Below are positions 9,996 to 21,291 of a stretch of 39,159 nucleotides of DNA, one piece after another. The stretch is from positions 1 through 39,159 of the forward strand of contig JAUCBJ010004646.1 in NCBI GenBank assembly GCA_032718475.1, read 5' to 3'. Every line of letters starts with the position of its first letter. Position 1 is the stretch's first letter. The notes beneath the pieces are model-generated. The model was not told the DNA's origin and did no database searches. It saw only the letters and a list, made by a program, of their open reading frames with translations. The position numbers and the translations under genes are program-made. The stretch is from Nemertoderma westbladi (lineage: Eukaryota; Xenacoelomorpha; Nemertodermatida; Nemertodermatidae).

Positions 9996-11340
9996 TGAAC
10001 TGTTGAAACAATAACTATCATCTTCGATGATAGATGATTTTGATTTATACCCATAGATAACGACGTATTATGCTTTTATTAATACATATTTTATTTCACT
10101 TCACATCCACTCTGGCCCTTTTAATACGCATATATTTCATCTAAATTTAATACGAATATATTTCATCTAAATTTAAATTTAATAAGCATATATTTCATCT
10201 AAATTTAAATTTAATACGCATATATTTATCTCATTCCATATGACATCTAGTCTGTCTCATAATTATTAGCAATGGAAAATAATGGGTTTTTGCTAAAACC
10301 CATTAATGGAATATTTCTTATCTATTATATTTTTAAGTGTAACATTAAAATACAGTAATAATTTTAATTCGGTGTATTTTAATGTACTTTATTTATTGAC
10401 TCACATTTTAAAATACGTATGTTTATTTTTATGAGGGAAACCCCATCATCATAATACTAAAGTTAATTTGTCAGCATATGTTATCTTTGTTCTAAGTTAC
10501 AGTATGGTATAAATTTATATTAATGAATAATAATAATAATAATATTACATTAGTTATTATTTATAAATATAATGTAGAACTTCGATCTTGACGACTTTCA
10601 AACAGGTGTCGGAGCAGTTCCTACTGACAACTCCTCTTGTAACGAATGTAACAACTACAAAACAAATATATTGAATAACTTATTATTAATAGCTTATTTA
10701 AGGGAGTAAAGTGAATCTTTGGGCCAAAACGTCCGACAAGCAAATCTTGTTTTTCACTCATTGGGCCGAAACGTCCTAGGCCAAAACGTCTGTTACCCGG
10801 ATTTTACCTCTACCCTGTGAAATTGGAAAAAAAGGTAAATCAGTCCAATGGGAACCTGAGGTTGGTAGGGTGGCTGCAATGCGATTGCACAACGGTGGTA
10901 CCGGTAACTCTTCTATAACTATACTAAACGGAAGTAGTAGTAAGGGAATTTGAGGGTCGGTCGTTTGGGGGGGGGGGGGGGGGGGACTGGATCCAATTCA
11001 TTGACTTATCCACAAGGGAGGTATTTACTAGTTATTTACTACTATATGGGAGGGACCTATTGTTAAAATAAATAAAACTATATATACGCAGTTCTGTTTA
11101 TTCGCGAGACACGACATACGTGTATAGTTAAAATTACAATTATTGCACTACTGATATTTAAATTACATGATATTAAATGCAACAAGGTTATTCTCATAAT
11201 TATAATTAGTTTTATTATTTTTATACTCTTACCCAGTGCCATAGGGAAAAAAGAGAGGAATGATAAATAATTACATGGGCAATATTACAATTTGATATAC
11301 AGTAGTACATAAACTACATTCGCAGTGCCATAGCTCTAAA
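9996..11340. other. AT-rich intergenic DNA
   Basis: Contains a 27-33-bp minisatellite, a short (taa)n run near 10523-10545, three copies of a ggcc(g/a)aaacgtc word near 10720-10795, and a G run at about 10968-10985. No gene supported. Confidence 0.5.
10120..10230. repeat. Minisatellite, about 4 copies of a 27-33-bp unit
   Basis: Unit ttaatacgcatatatttcat followed by ctaaattt, with later copies carrying an extra aaattt. The last copy is shortened. Confidence 0.85.
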
Positions 11341-11357
11341 TAAATACTGCAAGTTTT

Positions 11358-11579
11358 CTATCTTTTTTGGAGATCACTCCCTAAATTTTTCCACTGCTTG
11401 GTTTGATAATAAGACGAAGGAATAAAGTCAACCCTGAAGGAGAGGAGTGTCGGACATTTTAAAAGTAAATGGAATTCATCTGTCCCATTGAAATTACATA
11501 ATTCATTGAATTCGTTAATTATTATTCTGATATTTAAGTCGATTTTCCCCTGGAGAGGGATGAGCGTCGAAATAAACAC
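11358..11579 (-). pseudogene. 3'-terminal fragment of a LINE ORF
   Basis: The 73-codon frame contains LCNFNGTDEFHLLLKCPTL and then RVDFIPSSYYQTKQW. This matches the usual C-terminal pattern of LINE polyproteins (C, DE-H-L-C, then R-x-x-y-I/L-P-x-y-Y). No upstream RT part is visible and no poly-A tail or target duplication was found, so it is an old fragment. Modest confidence because it is short. Confidence 0.4.
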
Positions 11580-12111
11580 TAAAGACTATAAACACTAAAG
11601 CTAACTAAACAAAATAATAACCACAAGATCTAACTCAATTATATATGTAATTGCAAGTATCCAAAATGTAAACGAATCATGTAAGCCATAACTAAAAGTT
11701 ATCGGTATGACACAAAGCACCTTAGTGTTGCATAACATTGTACCAATGTTTCCGATAGATAACTCAGTGCGTAATTTCCATAATATATTGGGTGAACTGC
11801 TACACCTATCCTATATATATCTATAAATGCAAGATATCAACAGAAATGATATAATTAAGACAAGCAAAAGGCGTAATATACCGCAAGTGTGATAGATGTA
11901 TCACTAGAGAAGGAGTAATCTTGAGTCTAAAGTGTGATACAAATTAAAAGCAAATCAATTAATGAGGAGTTTGACTGGCCTGACTTCATGAGTATAAGCA
12001 GACCAATAACAAAGAAACTAAGCAAACGATTAGAATACTAAGTATATAGAGGCGAAATTATGAGGAATTTAATATCTCTCAAGACTTATTCACTCAAAAC
12101 ACCAGCTATAG
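11580..12111. other. Probable 3' non-coding part of the Gypsy-like element
   Basis: On the - strand this follows the pol stop codon at 12112. I looked for a matching copy upstream of gag (17000-17461, 21292-22239) to define LTRs and found none. It may be a 3' LTR whose 5' partner is lost, or plain flank. Confidence 0.35.
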
Positions 12112-13588
12112 CTAACTTTCCGGGAAGCCATAATAGTTTGGTGGTTGGCGAAGCCGCTGAGGACGGTGTGGCACCTGTAGACCTGGAGGAGACTCATTGG
12201 GAATAGGTGGTGATATCGAGTACCTATTCGCCATCTACGTTACGAAACAGAGTATCATTGTCCATACTGGAGATGGGTTCAACATCAGTATCAACGCATC
12301 CATCTGGACTAGTTGTTGGTGATGTATACTCGGCAGAAAGATCCTCATCAGATGAATTAGGATCATTATCGATGGTAGTAAGAGTGGGCATAGATGGAAC
12401 AAGGAAGCAATCAGCTTTACGGACACGGTAAGCATGGGCACGCAACTGATTGCCCACAAAGTTTCTCACAGAACACCAATCACCATCCACTGTGGCAAGG
12501 ATATACCGAGGTCGAGAACGTAGAGCTACATGATCGGCGTATAGGTATATCAAATCACCAACTGAGATGGATTGTTGGGGAACATTCTTCATAGGCTTGG
12601 GAGTCTTGGATTGAGCACTTGGGAGGTGATTAGCAGATCGACGGTCATGTTGTTGGTCAATCAGGTCAAGATCGCAGATGGGGATCTGTTCCCCAGTAAA
12701 TTGATCCCTTTGAAATAGGATCTCCCGCGCTGATAGGCCTGGTGATCGTAATCGGGAATTAAGATTAGCGGTAGCTATCGCAATAACTATTTATGAGTAA
12801 GGGCCACCTGAAGGACGAAGCTTGTATAATTCCATTAAAAGTTCTTGTATCGCACGTTCTGCAACTGGATTATTATCAGGATTCTTACGTCGACCTATCT
12901 CAATACGGAGTCGATGTTGGACAAGAATGGGGTCATCAACGAGGGCCTGAAATCCAGGTGCAGGATCTGTACGGATAATGGCACATGGGCCAGTTAGGGG
13001 ACATAATCCAGATCCTTGTACTATACGAGCATCACGCAGTGTTTCATGGCGTTCATCTGGAATAATGCAAGTGGCTGTAAAACTAGAAGTACACTCACAT
13101 AAGAGAAGGATGTATTGTGAGTGACGACGAACTACATCTGCAGCAAATTAAATTCCTAAAGTGGCAGGAGGTTCACCTGTTGACTGGGGAATAACACGTC
13201 GGGGGGCAGTAGATAATGAAACGCATTGGTGACACTGGCTGGACACAGCAGTGATAGCACAGTCTATATCTTAGGCATGGAAGTAGCGAGTAAACATAGA
13301 TCGCAATTGGGCCTTTGAAGGGTGTTGCAGCTCTAAATGTAAAGAGGTAAGGAGACCCAAAAGTGAGTGCCTGGTAACTAAAATATGCTCAACTGGCATG
13401 GAAAAGGGACGTTCCCGCTTGACAACAATTAAGCCATCACGAGCAACAGCACAACAGCCAAGGTAACGTTTAATGTCACAACTATGAGTATCCTTCTTAG
13501 TTGGGCGGGCACCCATGCAGATAGGCATGGGTACGCCGCAGGTCAGGACACTCTTGCTGAGTAACCAACCAAGCTGATCGACTTGCAT
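12112..13588 (-). pseudogene. Gypsy-like integrase
   Basis: An N-terminal H2C2 finger (LHLELQHPSKAQLRSMFTRY then SSQCHQC) spans about 13235-13345 across an in-frame stop near 13273. The core has the three acidic residues: AADVVRRHSQY (preceded by a TAA near 13150), IIRTDPAPGF near 12970, and NPVAERAIQEL near 12865. After degenerate sequence the C-terminal domain reads SVGDLIYLYADHVALRSRPR then GNQLRAHAYRVRKADCF. A last frameshift near 12220 leads to a basic tail ending at a stop at 12112. It would join cDNA to the host genome; the stops make it inactive. Confidence 0.8.
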
Positions 13589-13599
13589 AGAGGGGACGA

Positions 13600-14337
13600 C
13601 TCTCTGCCGTAAGTGGTTGAGATTGAGGCAGTGGACAGGTTTTGTTGGGAAGACTTGGAGATTGGACAGGTGGGGTTATGGGAGTGAGAACATGAGGTGT
13701 ACTACGGATTACTGGTGAGGGAGCAGTATCAGCTACAAATGAACATACCTGACATGACTGGAGGTCACATTGAACTACATTGCGACTTTGAAAGTCTGCT
13801 GGAAGGTTAGACGAACCCTTGATGTGTGCGATGGAAACTAGATATTGGCTTGCGACAGTAAGGAAAGTAGAAAGTCGTGGACTACTTGCGTATGCTCCAC
13901 GTGAGAGTTTCTGAAAAGCATCGACACAGGGTTTGCTGTCAGTAAGAACCCGGGATGGTTTACTCGAAGCAACTATATGGTGCAAAGTGGGTGACAGCAG
14001 CAGCGATGGCTAAAGCCTCTAACTCGCATGGAAGCCAACTGTGTTGATGTTGTTTAAGTTTAACAGAAAAGAAACCAGCAACAAGTAAGGTAGAGTCCCG
14101 TTTGGCATACATTACAGCTCCAAGGCCATCAATACTAGAGGCAGCATCAGTTACAATGTAAAGCTCATCTGAAGGATGGGGGATTGTAATTGAACGGCAT
14201 GACTTTATTGCAGCCTGGGCTCGGCGAAATATAGAGAGTAATTCTGGTGTCCATTCAAGGTTATCACCAGGTTTCTCAGTGAGGAGAGTGTCTAATGGAC
14301 CCACTAAGGCGGAACAGTATGGCAAGACTCGTGCCAA
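13600..14337 (-). pseudogene. Gypsy-like RNase H
   Basis: TDAASSIDGLGAVMY supplies the first catalytic aspartate, WLPCELEALAIAAAV the glutamate, and after a frameshift near 13980 VLTDSKPCVDAF the next aspartate. DFQSRN lies at the end of the tether region. RNase H removes RNA from the cDNA hybrid. A Pro/Ser-rich linker follows before the integrase. Confidence 0.75.
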
Positions 14338-14340
14338 TAC

Positions 14341-15498
14341 TTTATAAGATCCAAGAAAGGATCAAAGGGATCGTGTTGTAGTTGGAGAAGGGCAATTTGA
14401 CAGTGCAGATGTTATATGGGATGAGGCAGAAAGAGTTCCGTTAGACCATTGCCATCCAAGAATTGTGGTGGTACGAGGGCATATTACAGTCTTAGATGCT
14501 GAAAGGCGAAGATCACAATTCTTAAGGGAAGCGAGAAGAGCAGAGAAAGTGACAAGTAAATCAGCACAGTAAGTCACCAAGCACACGTGTCATCAACTCA
14601 TCCAGGGCAGTTTCTGAGCCTGGCATCCCCATGGCGCAGCGTTGATAAACACGAACACCACGGAATGGGGTAACAACGCCACAAAAACGCTTTGAAGCAT
14701 GCTGTAAGGGTATCTGAAAGAAAGCACTGGTTAGATCTGATTTAATGAGGTATTTAAAACGACCAAGGGAACGAAGAGTGGAATCCACATCAGGTAGCAC
14801 TGCAGGGGGAGGCTTACAATACTTGGCTATCTCTGTAAAAGCAGTGATGAGACGTGTCCCTCCATTCGGTTTTGCCACAAGAAAAGATGGGTTTAAATAC
14901 TCTACTGTGAGACCAGCGGCCTCAGGGGTTGCGAAAACTCTTAACTGTTCCAGGGCATCAAATCGGGATAGTAACTCAACAAGTGGTCACGTGAATATTG
15001 GGGTATACATCCCTTATGTTGGGGGGGCAAGGAGGGGCCAACATTAACCACAGACTCAAAAGGGCCAGCCTGTCCATTGTAACCCGGGAAAGAGGGGTCG
15101 AACACATCCTGATATTCTTTCAATATATCATGGAAACAAGCTCGTTCATGGTAAGAAAGAATACAATCTGGATCTAACTGGACAGAGTCAATATGGTATG
15201 TAGGTTTATCAGTAGTAGTGCGGCTTGTTTGAGTGGGGGTGGTAAACAGGACGGTTGGATTTAAATCAGAGGGGACTGTTGGGTTAGTAGCAATAACAGA
15301 ACACATATGAGAGTTCCTCATGACTTTTACTGGGTGGGTGGAATGATTAGGAAGCGTTAAAGCACCATTTGAGACCATACATAATGTTGGTCGAATCCAC
15401 TTTGGAGCAGACACATAATGAAGGATATCATTCACTCTGTGGGGTGCGATAAGTACAGCCGAGGAAGGAAGGTGGGAGGGTGAGCTGGAGGGATTCAC
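14341..15498 (-). pseudogene. Gypsy-like reverse transcriptase
   Basis: The pre-RT segment (GYNGQAGPFESVVNVGP then [14 protein letters not shown]) precedes a frameshift near 14985. RT continues with [16 protein letters not shown], then [20 protein letters not shown] (palm aspartate) and [19 protein letters not shown]. After another shift near 14575 comes [10 protein letters not shown] at about 14551-14580, where families have Y-x-D-D. The first aspartate of the pair is alanine here (GCT at 14565-14563), which would abolish polymerase activity. The connection starts with TILGWQW. Confidence 0.8.
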
Positions 15499-16110
15499 CA
15501 GGAAGGACTACTGTGGAGCAAGGTGGGGCCCTAAGCAAATAAGGACTAACACGGCGGACAGTAGGAGGTGGGCAAGAGCCACTACCATACTCATAGGTAG
15601 AACCATCCCCAAAGGTAATTAAGGAACGAGCTGGGCGTAAGGTAATATCATTGACAGACAGGAATGGCATACCAGCCAGAATTGGGGTACCTAGATCAGA
15701 TACAACTAAGCCATGGAATTGGAAGGAAAGACTGCCGCGGGTTAGGGTAAAACGGGTTTCACCCATAACACCCGTGAGTGGGGATCCATCAGCCTGTGCA
15801 GGAATCTGTAGGTTGTTAGGGGATATATGGACACCAATACGTTTGGCAGTAATGCTAGAAATTAAATTGGATTCTGCTCCACTATCAATAAGAAGAGGGA
15901 CTGTTTTTACATGAATGGCAGCTTCGAAGATAGGACTAGAATATACTGCAACTCGTTGGATTGAGGGGGATCGGGTTTCCTCTGGTTCAGGCTGAAGCTC
16001 GATATGGGCAATATGATCAAACTCAACAGAATCATCAATGTGCACAAGTCGTGCACGGGCAAGGTAACGGCGATCAGATTCTGGTAGGAACTTGCAGTTA
16101 CTAAGAAAGT
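15430..16110 (-). pseudogene. Gypsy-like aspartic protease region
   Basis: The catalytic triplet is in LLIDSGAESNLISS at about 15865-15898, followed by an ILAGMPFLSVNDI block that matches the second conserved part of the retropepsin fold. It would cleave Gag-Pol. The frame is shared with the end of gag here and shifts near 15480 into the next pol segment. Confidence 0.75.
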
Positions 16111-16957
16111 GATCAGTGGGGGATCGCTTTGCCTGGGAACACAAAGGACAGCAACGTAGTAGTCATGTAGCTGCCCGTCCTGTTGACCTAGGTGCATTGG
16201 CTGAGCCAAATGAGTGAGAATCGCGAGTATAAGACCGAAAAGTTCTTACCTCTGCAGAAGTTTGAAGCTCATCAAGGAGGGAACTAAGTGCTTGTGAGAC
16301 CTCAGACTTAATTGAAGCAAGAGTACGGGACCGGAGTAATGTACCATAACGTTGTTGTACTAAACGGGGGAGGTCTGGGTGTATTAATCTAAGCCAGGTA
16401 AGTACAACAAAGTTTTCTAGGGAGGGGGTTACTTCCTCATCAATATCCGGTATAAGACCATGGTGTGAGATACCACCATCATGTTTAAGAAGGTTATCAT
16501 CTGTAAACGCCAGAAGGCACTAAAACAGATCTTCAGGGCGCTCCTCGTGTTCTAACTTGATGTCACAAAAGGCCAGGAATTGAGCACCAGAGGACTGAAA
16601 ACCATAGTGCAGACATATGGCCTGCCACACAGAAGAGAGGGAAGTAGAGTCACGAACAATAGAATTCTGAGCTATAATAGGTGCGTAGTTGGAAATCTGG
16701 CCTAAAATCAGTTGTAATGAAGTACATTGTTGAATAACTGTGCAACGACGATTAACAGGGATGGTATCAGGGTCGTCTGCAAGAGCGCGTGTGGGTGTGA
16801 TATGTGACTGTTTCAACCACATGGCGGTAGGATCGGTGAAACATGCAAACTCCGGATCCAGGGCAAGGTTGTAAATCAGATTGGCCTGTCAGACCTCATA
16901 GGAACTGATACTTTCCGTCTTGGTAAGAGGGAGTAATTTCGGAGCTTTTAGAGCCAT
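16110..16957 (-). pseudogene. Gypsy-like gag
   Basis: ATG at 16957 opens MALKAPKLLPLTKTESISSYEV, then a TGA near 16890. The frame continues through [11 protein letters not shown], then [20 protein letters not shown] (a typical retroelement capsid helix block) to a TAG near 16520. It resumes to a C-terminal Cys/His knuckle region (CPLCSQAKRSPTDHFLSNCK, then PESDRRYL). Gag forms the virus-like particle in which reverse transcription occurs. At least three in-frame stops mean it is not expressed as one protein. Confidence 0.65.
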
Positions 16958-16980
16958 TGTTCAGTTTGTGAGAGTGATAG

Positions 16981-17175
16981 GCCTATGCTGCTATGTGCCC
17001 TGCAGCCCTGGACTGGCAGACTGGAGTGTGTGAAATGTCTACCGGTAGTGAAGCTGAACCTGAAGTGAATATCTGAATATAAACTGATAAGTAGGCCTAT
17101 GTGCCCTGCTACAACCCTGGACTGGGGTGTACGAGAAGGTTGACTGGTAGGCCTACCGGTACTGCGGTAGTGAAG
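16981..17175. repeat. Degenerate tandem duplication, period about 115 bp
   Basis: gcctatg...tgccctg...ccctggactgg...accggtag...gtgaagc occurs at 16981 and again at about 17095 with several differences. It forms part of the leader of the Gypsy-like element. Confidence 0.6.
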
Positions 17176-17252
17176 CGTAAGTGGAAGGCAGAAATGAGTA
17201 CAATCCACGGGTCTGTTGCGGTAAGGTGTGGATTGCAGGTATCACAGTATGA

Positions 17253-17297
17253 GAACGTAGCGCACCGCTGCCGTGGTGGCAGCAGTGCGCTACGTTC
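17253..17297. repeat. 20-bp stem hairpin in the Gypsy-like 5' leader
   Basis: GAACGTAGCGCACCGCTGCC and its reverse complement, with one mismatch, are separated by a 5-base loop (gtggt). The GC-rich stem is much stronger than its surroundings. It lies between the presumed promoter side and the gag start on the - strand, where retroelements keep packaging or translation signals. That role is inferred from position alone. Confidence 0.85.
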
Positions 17298-17461
17298 TTA
17301 CGTTCCACGCCAATGGTAAGAAGGTAACTGCAGGTTGGTTGTAACAACAACAACTGATATCAGATAGGATAGATAATAATCATAACTGATATGGTATATA
17401 TATATATAAGATAACAGCACAGCAGCGGTACCGGTACACGGTAATCAGGTAATGTGCAAAG

Positions 17462-20400
17462 TCGGTCAAGGTCGGTTCAAGGTCGGGTCAGGTATTCTAG
17501 GTCATTGATCAAGAAAACTTGCCACCTCCATGCAGCATAAAGGAGGTGCCATCTGTAGCTGCATAGACCCTCTTACTAGGGCAAATCTGGTCCTAGGACC
17601 CCCTGGTAACTAGGACCCCCTTCGTTCTGGGATAAGGACGCCCTTGGTCCTGGATTAAGGACCCATATACTTGGCTGCAGGGGTATATGGCCTGACCAGG
17701 CAGATGGTGATCTACCAATGGCTGGTTAGGAGTAGAGTGTTCTCATGTCCACTCTGAGGGCACTTCACTGTGACCTGCACCTGGCAGCAAGGGTACAGGG
17801 CATGACCCAGCAGATGAGCTGCAACAGCCAATGGTGGGTCATGTACGCCAGAGTAGATATGGGTGATGGGCCTCATATCTGACTCCATTGCGACACCCAC
17901 CCTGTGGGATGGCAAACCAGGGTGTGGTATTTGCCCCGAGAGCTGACTCGGCAAAAAAGCACCCCCCAACCCCCACTATGGATTACATTAGCAATGCGGA
18001 GGTCCGGCCACTAGAGGCCAGTGGAATTACCGGACACAATCGGCCTCACAGGCGTCAGTTAACTCCTGACCGGCTGCCTGTCTCACCCCCTACTGGAGAG
18101 AGAGCAGCCAACAATTCTTTGAGTCCCTTTCCTGATGACCTTTCTGGCCCAAACCCTGGGTCACCAGGGAGGCCAGATTGTGATGGGGAGAGGGATTCTG
18201 GAGTTGGAGGCTACTCTCATGTTCCACCCCGACCAACAAAGCCATTGGTGAATCTGAGGCAAGTCACTAGACTAGCCTCAGTAAACACCCTAACACTCGG
18301 GTCCCCAATGCAACAAGGTGAGCTGACTGCCTTGGCAGATAAGCTAGCTTTCTCTTAGCGCAGTGGGTGTTCAAGAGCACCGAATGCAGACTGGACAGAC
18401 TGATGAGGTTCTGATTAAGGACATGGGGGGCGGTTGGCGACTCGCCCTCGCGTCAGCAGATGATAGTGGCAATGGTGGAATTGGTCTATTGATGAATCCA
18501 ACTGCACATGCAGCATTGGACAAAATAGACCAAATCTCTAACCGCATCATCCGTTGCCACTTCTCATGTTCTGGAAGACTGGCTAAGAAGTTTCCTAAGG
18601 TGGTTCTGATTGTGTGCTACTCTCCAACTAGTGTTGCCCCTGTAGAGGAGGTGGAAAATTTTTACCACAATCTACAAGCAGCAACTGATGGAGTGGATCA
18701 GCATGCATTCTTAACATTCCTGGGAGACTTTAATGCAAGTCTGCATCAATCACCTACATCGCCCTGGGTCTATAGCAATAGTGTTAACCGAAATTCTGTC
18801 CATCTTCAGGATTTTATCTCTGGAAATGGATTGTTTTCGGCTGGAACCCAGTTCAAGAAGCGAACTGGAAAGCTATGGACTCATAGTGGACCCAGTGGTC
18901 ACAAGTCCCAGATAGACCATATTCTGTTTCGTAGGAAATACAGGAGCTCTATACAAGACTGTAATGCATTTACACTTCGACCCTTCTCCAGTGATCACCG
19001 CCTTATTGTGGCCAAGGTAAGACTTAGTCTGCGTGCTAGCAGAACAACGAAATCTGCCTTGCCACGGCATGACTGGTCCTCTCTGTTGCAACAGCCAAGT
19101 GTGAGATCCAGCTTCACACTACAGCTGAGCAACAGGTATGAGGCTCTTGCCTCTGAGGCGGCAGATCACTGTGAGGGCTATACTGCCTTTACAGAAGCAG
19201 TTAAGTTAGCAGCTGCAGAAACAGTTCCTGTATACCCTCGGAACAGGAAAAGGGCCCCCTGGACTGACAACAAAATTCAGAAGTGCCGAAATGACCTTCA
19301 TAAGGCGCAGAAAGAGTCCCGACTCAAACAGACTACAGCGGCCAAGAATGCAGTTAAAGCTGCATCTAGGTCCCTGAACAGGCAGTACTCTGTTAATCTA
19401 CAGGAGCTAATAAACCAACAGGTTGATGCCATCAATGATGCTGACGACAGCAGGCAATCATCCCAGGCATGGAAATCGATCAATCTGCTTACTGGGCGGA
19501 AAAGCCAACCAACCACCAAGGTTAAGGCTGAATCACCAGCCGATCGCCTCAATGGTTGGAAAGCCCACTTTGAAAAGCTCCTCAATAATGACAGGGTATT
19601 GCCTGATAACTTTATAGAAGTAAAAGTGTCTGAGTCTGTACTCCCAGATATTCCCATTGGCGATATCTCCTTTGCAGAAGTGAAGGCTGCTGCAAAGAGC
19701 ATTAAGACCAATCGTGCCAGTGGAGTAGATGGTGTTCCCCCTGAGGTCTTTAAAATACCTGAGTGTTTAAAGCTCATCTATCCCATCATAGTAGACATGT
19801 ACCGTACAACACGAGTCCCACAAGAAATGAAAACAAATAAGTTGGTGCCAGTTCCCAAGAAGGGCAACCTAACACTCTATGGTTCTTTTCGGGGAATCTC
19901 ATTGATCTCGATTGCTGCAAAACTATACAATAGAATTCTATTAAATCGCATCAGGGATCCCATTGAGAGACTGCTACGTGGAAATCAGAATGGGTTCCGT
20001 AAAGGTCGTGGGACCATGGAGCCCATTTTGGCACTTAGAAGGATAATTGAAGAGTTATCAAAAAAGAAAGACAGGCATCTGGCTGTTATCTTTGTTGACT
20101 TCTTCAAGGCCTTTGATTCAGTCTCTCGCTCACGTATGTTCAGCATACTTTCATTATATGGGATTCCTGATGAAATTATTGCAGCAATCAGATCAGTATA
20201 CGATGGTTCGACAACATTTGTGTCTACTGTTGACGGTGACACAGAACCATTTGAAGTGTTATGGGGCGTCCTCCAAGGAGACACACTTGCACCATTCTTG
20301 TTCATTATTGTGGTTGACTATGTTCTACGCATGTCCTTAGATCATCATAATGATGATGGGGTGATGATAACTCCACCTACTGGCTCCAGAAGTCGAGGAA

Positions 20401-21269
20401 ATCCTGCCAAGTACCTAACTGATCTAGACTTTGCTGATGACTTAGGAGTACTCTCAGAATCATTAGAGGGAGCCCAGCGGCTCCTCAGCTCATTAGAACA
20501 TGCTGCTTCTAGTGTTGGTCTTTTTATTAACTCCAGAAAGACCAAAATTCTGACAGTTAACTTTGAAAGTCCTCAGCAAGTCTCTGATCGGATGAGCATA
20601 AGCTCAAAGGATGGTATGCTTGAGCATGTGGACGACTTCTGTTACCTGGGATCATGGATCCGGAAGTCAGGTGAGGACCTTCGAATACGTAAGGGAAAGG
20701 CATGGGCAGCCTTGAATAGGCTTTCCAGGATTTGGAAGTCACCTAGAATTAATCGGAAACTTAAGGTCCGATTATTTAGAGCAGCAGTAGTTCCAGTACT
20801 CCTCTACGGGAGTCCATGCTGGGCTCTAACTGCTGAGGACACCAAATCTCTGGATGGCACATTCACAAGAATGCTACGCCGGGTACATTGTGTCAAGTAC
20901 AATGCACACATCTCCAACCAGACACTATATAACATTGGAGGTGTCTCATTGGTTCCCCCAAGCTTGACACTAGAACAAAATCGCCTCCGCTTTGCAGGAC
21001 ATTGCTTTCGCCGTGAGGACCAGCCAGTGCATAATCTTGTACTTTGGCAGCCTCATGGAGTGAATAAGCATGGTGGACAGCCCATGACTTTCTTGAGACG
21101 CATCTTAAAGGACACTGGCCTTAAAGATGCGGATGATCTAGCAAATGTCATGGGTGATAGGGAGTTGTGGCGGTGCAATTTTGTTGACAAGCCGGCACAG
21201 CATTCTTAAAAATGCAGCTGCAATGCAGCATGCCGATCCTAGTAGTAATGTGCAAAGGACCGGTAAAGG
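17462..21269 (+). mobile_element. Nearly complete APE-type non-LTR retrotransposon
   Basis: The 22-bp sequence ggtaatcaggtaatgtgcaa-ag occurs at 17440-17461 and 21270-21291, directly outside the insert, as a target duplication. Between them lie about 450 bp of 5' untranslated sequence with repeated ctaggaccccc/taaggac words, an endonuclease-RT ORF with one frameshift, and a short 3' tail without poly-A. It interrupts the leader of the opposite-strand Gypsy-like element and is therefore younger than it. Confidence 0.85.
17909..21209 (+). pseudogene. LINE endonuclease/reverse transcriptase ORF with one frameshift
   Basis: The first frame (ATG 17909, stop at 18358) has a Pro/Ser-rich N-terminus and then the first endonuclease strand (LRQVTRLASVNTLTLGS). 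The second frame, open from about 18360 with no natural ATG, starts VGVQEHR, the metal-binding glutamate motif. The two match one continuous endonuclease if a single base is gained or lost near 18345-18357. GDFNAS (residues 121-126 of the second frame) and SSDHRLI (209-215) complete the APE-type site. RT motifs follow: IFVDFFKAFDSV (about residue 575), VLQGDTLAPFLF and LDFADDLGVL (about 688-697, intact). The end resembles LINE C-termini (VLLYGSPCWALT then RLRFAGHCFRR). Probably RTE-like or a related clade; not determined. Confidence 0.85.
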
Positions 21270-21291
21270 GGTAATCAGGTAATGTGCAAAG

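Larger units (their letters stand above)
12112..17461 (-). mobile_element. Ty3/Gypsy-like LTR retrotransposon, degenerate, LTRs not identified
   Basis: On the - strand the order is gag, zinc knuckle, aspartic protease, RT, RNase H, H2C2 zinc finger, integrase core and integrase C-terminal domain, which is the Ty3/Gypsy order (integrase after RNase H). The frame is broken by several frameshifts and stop codons. The 5' leader (16958-17440) is cut by a LINE and resumes at 21292. LTRs could not be matched, so the outer ends are open. Confidence 0.8.

Noticed and set aside
11580-12111. 3' LTR of the Gypsy-like element
   Set aside because: No matching copy was found on the 5' side by eye, so the label could not be supported; a self-alignment of 11000-12112 against 16958-22239 would decide it.
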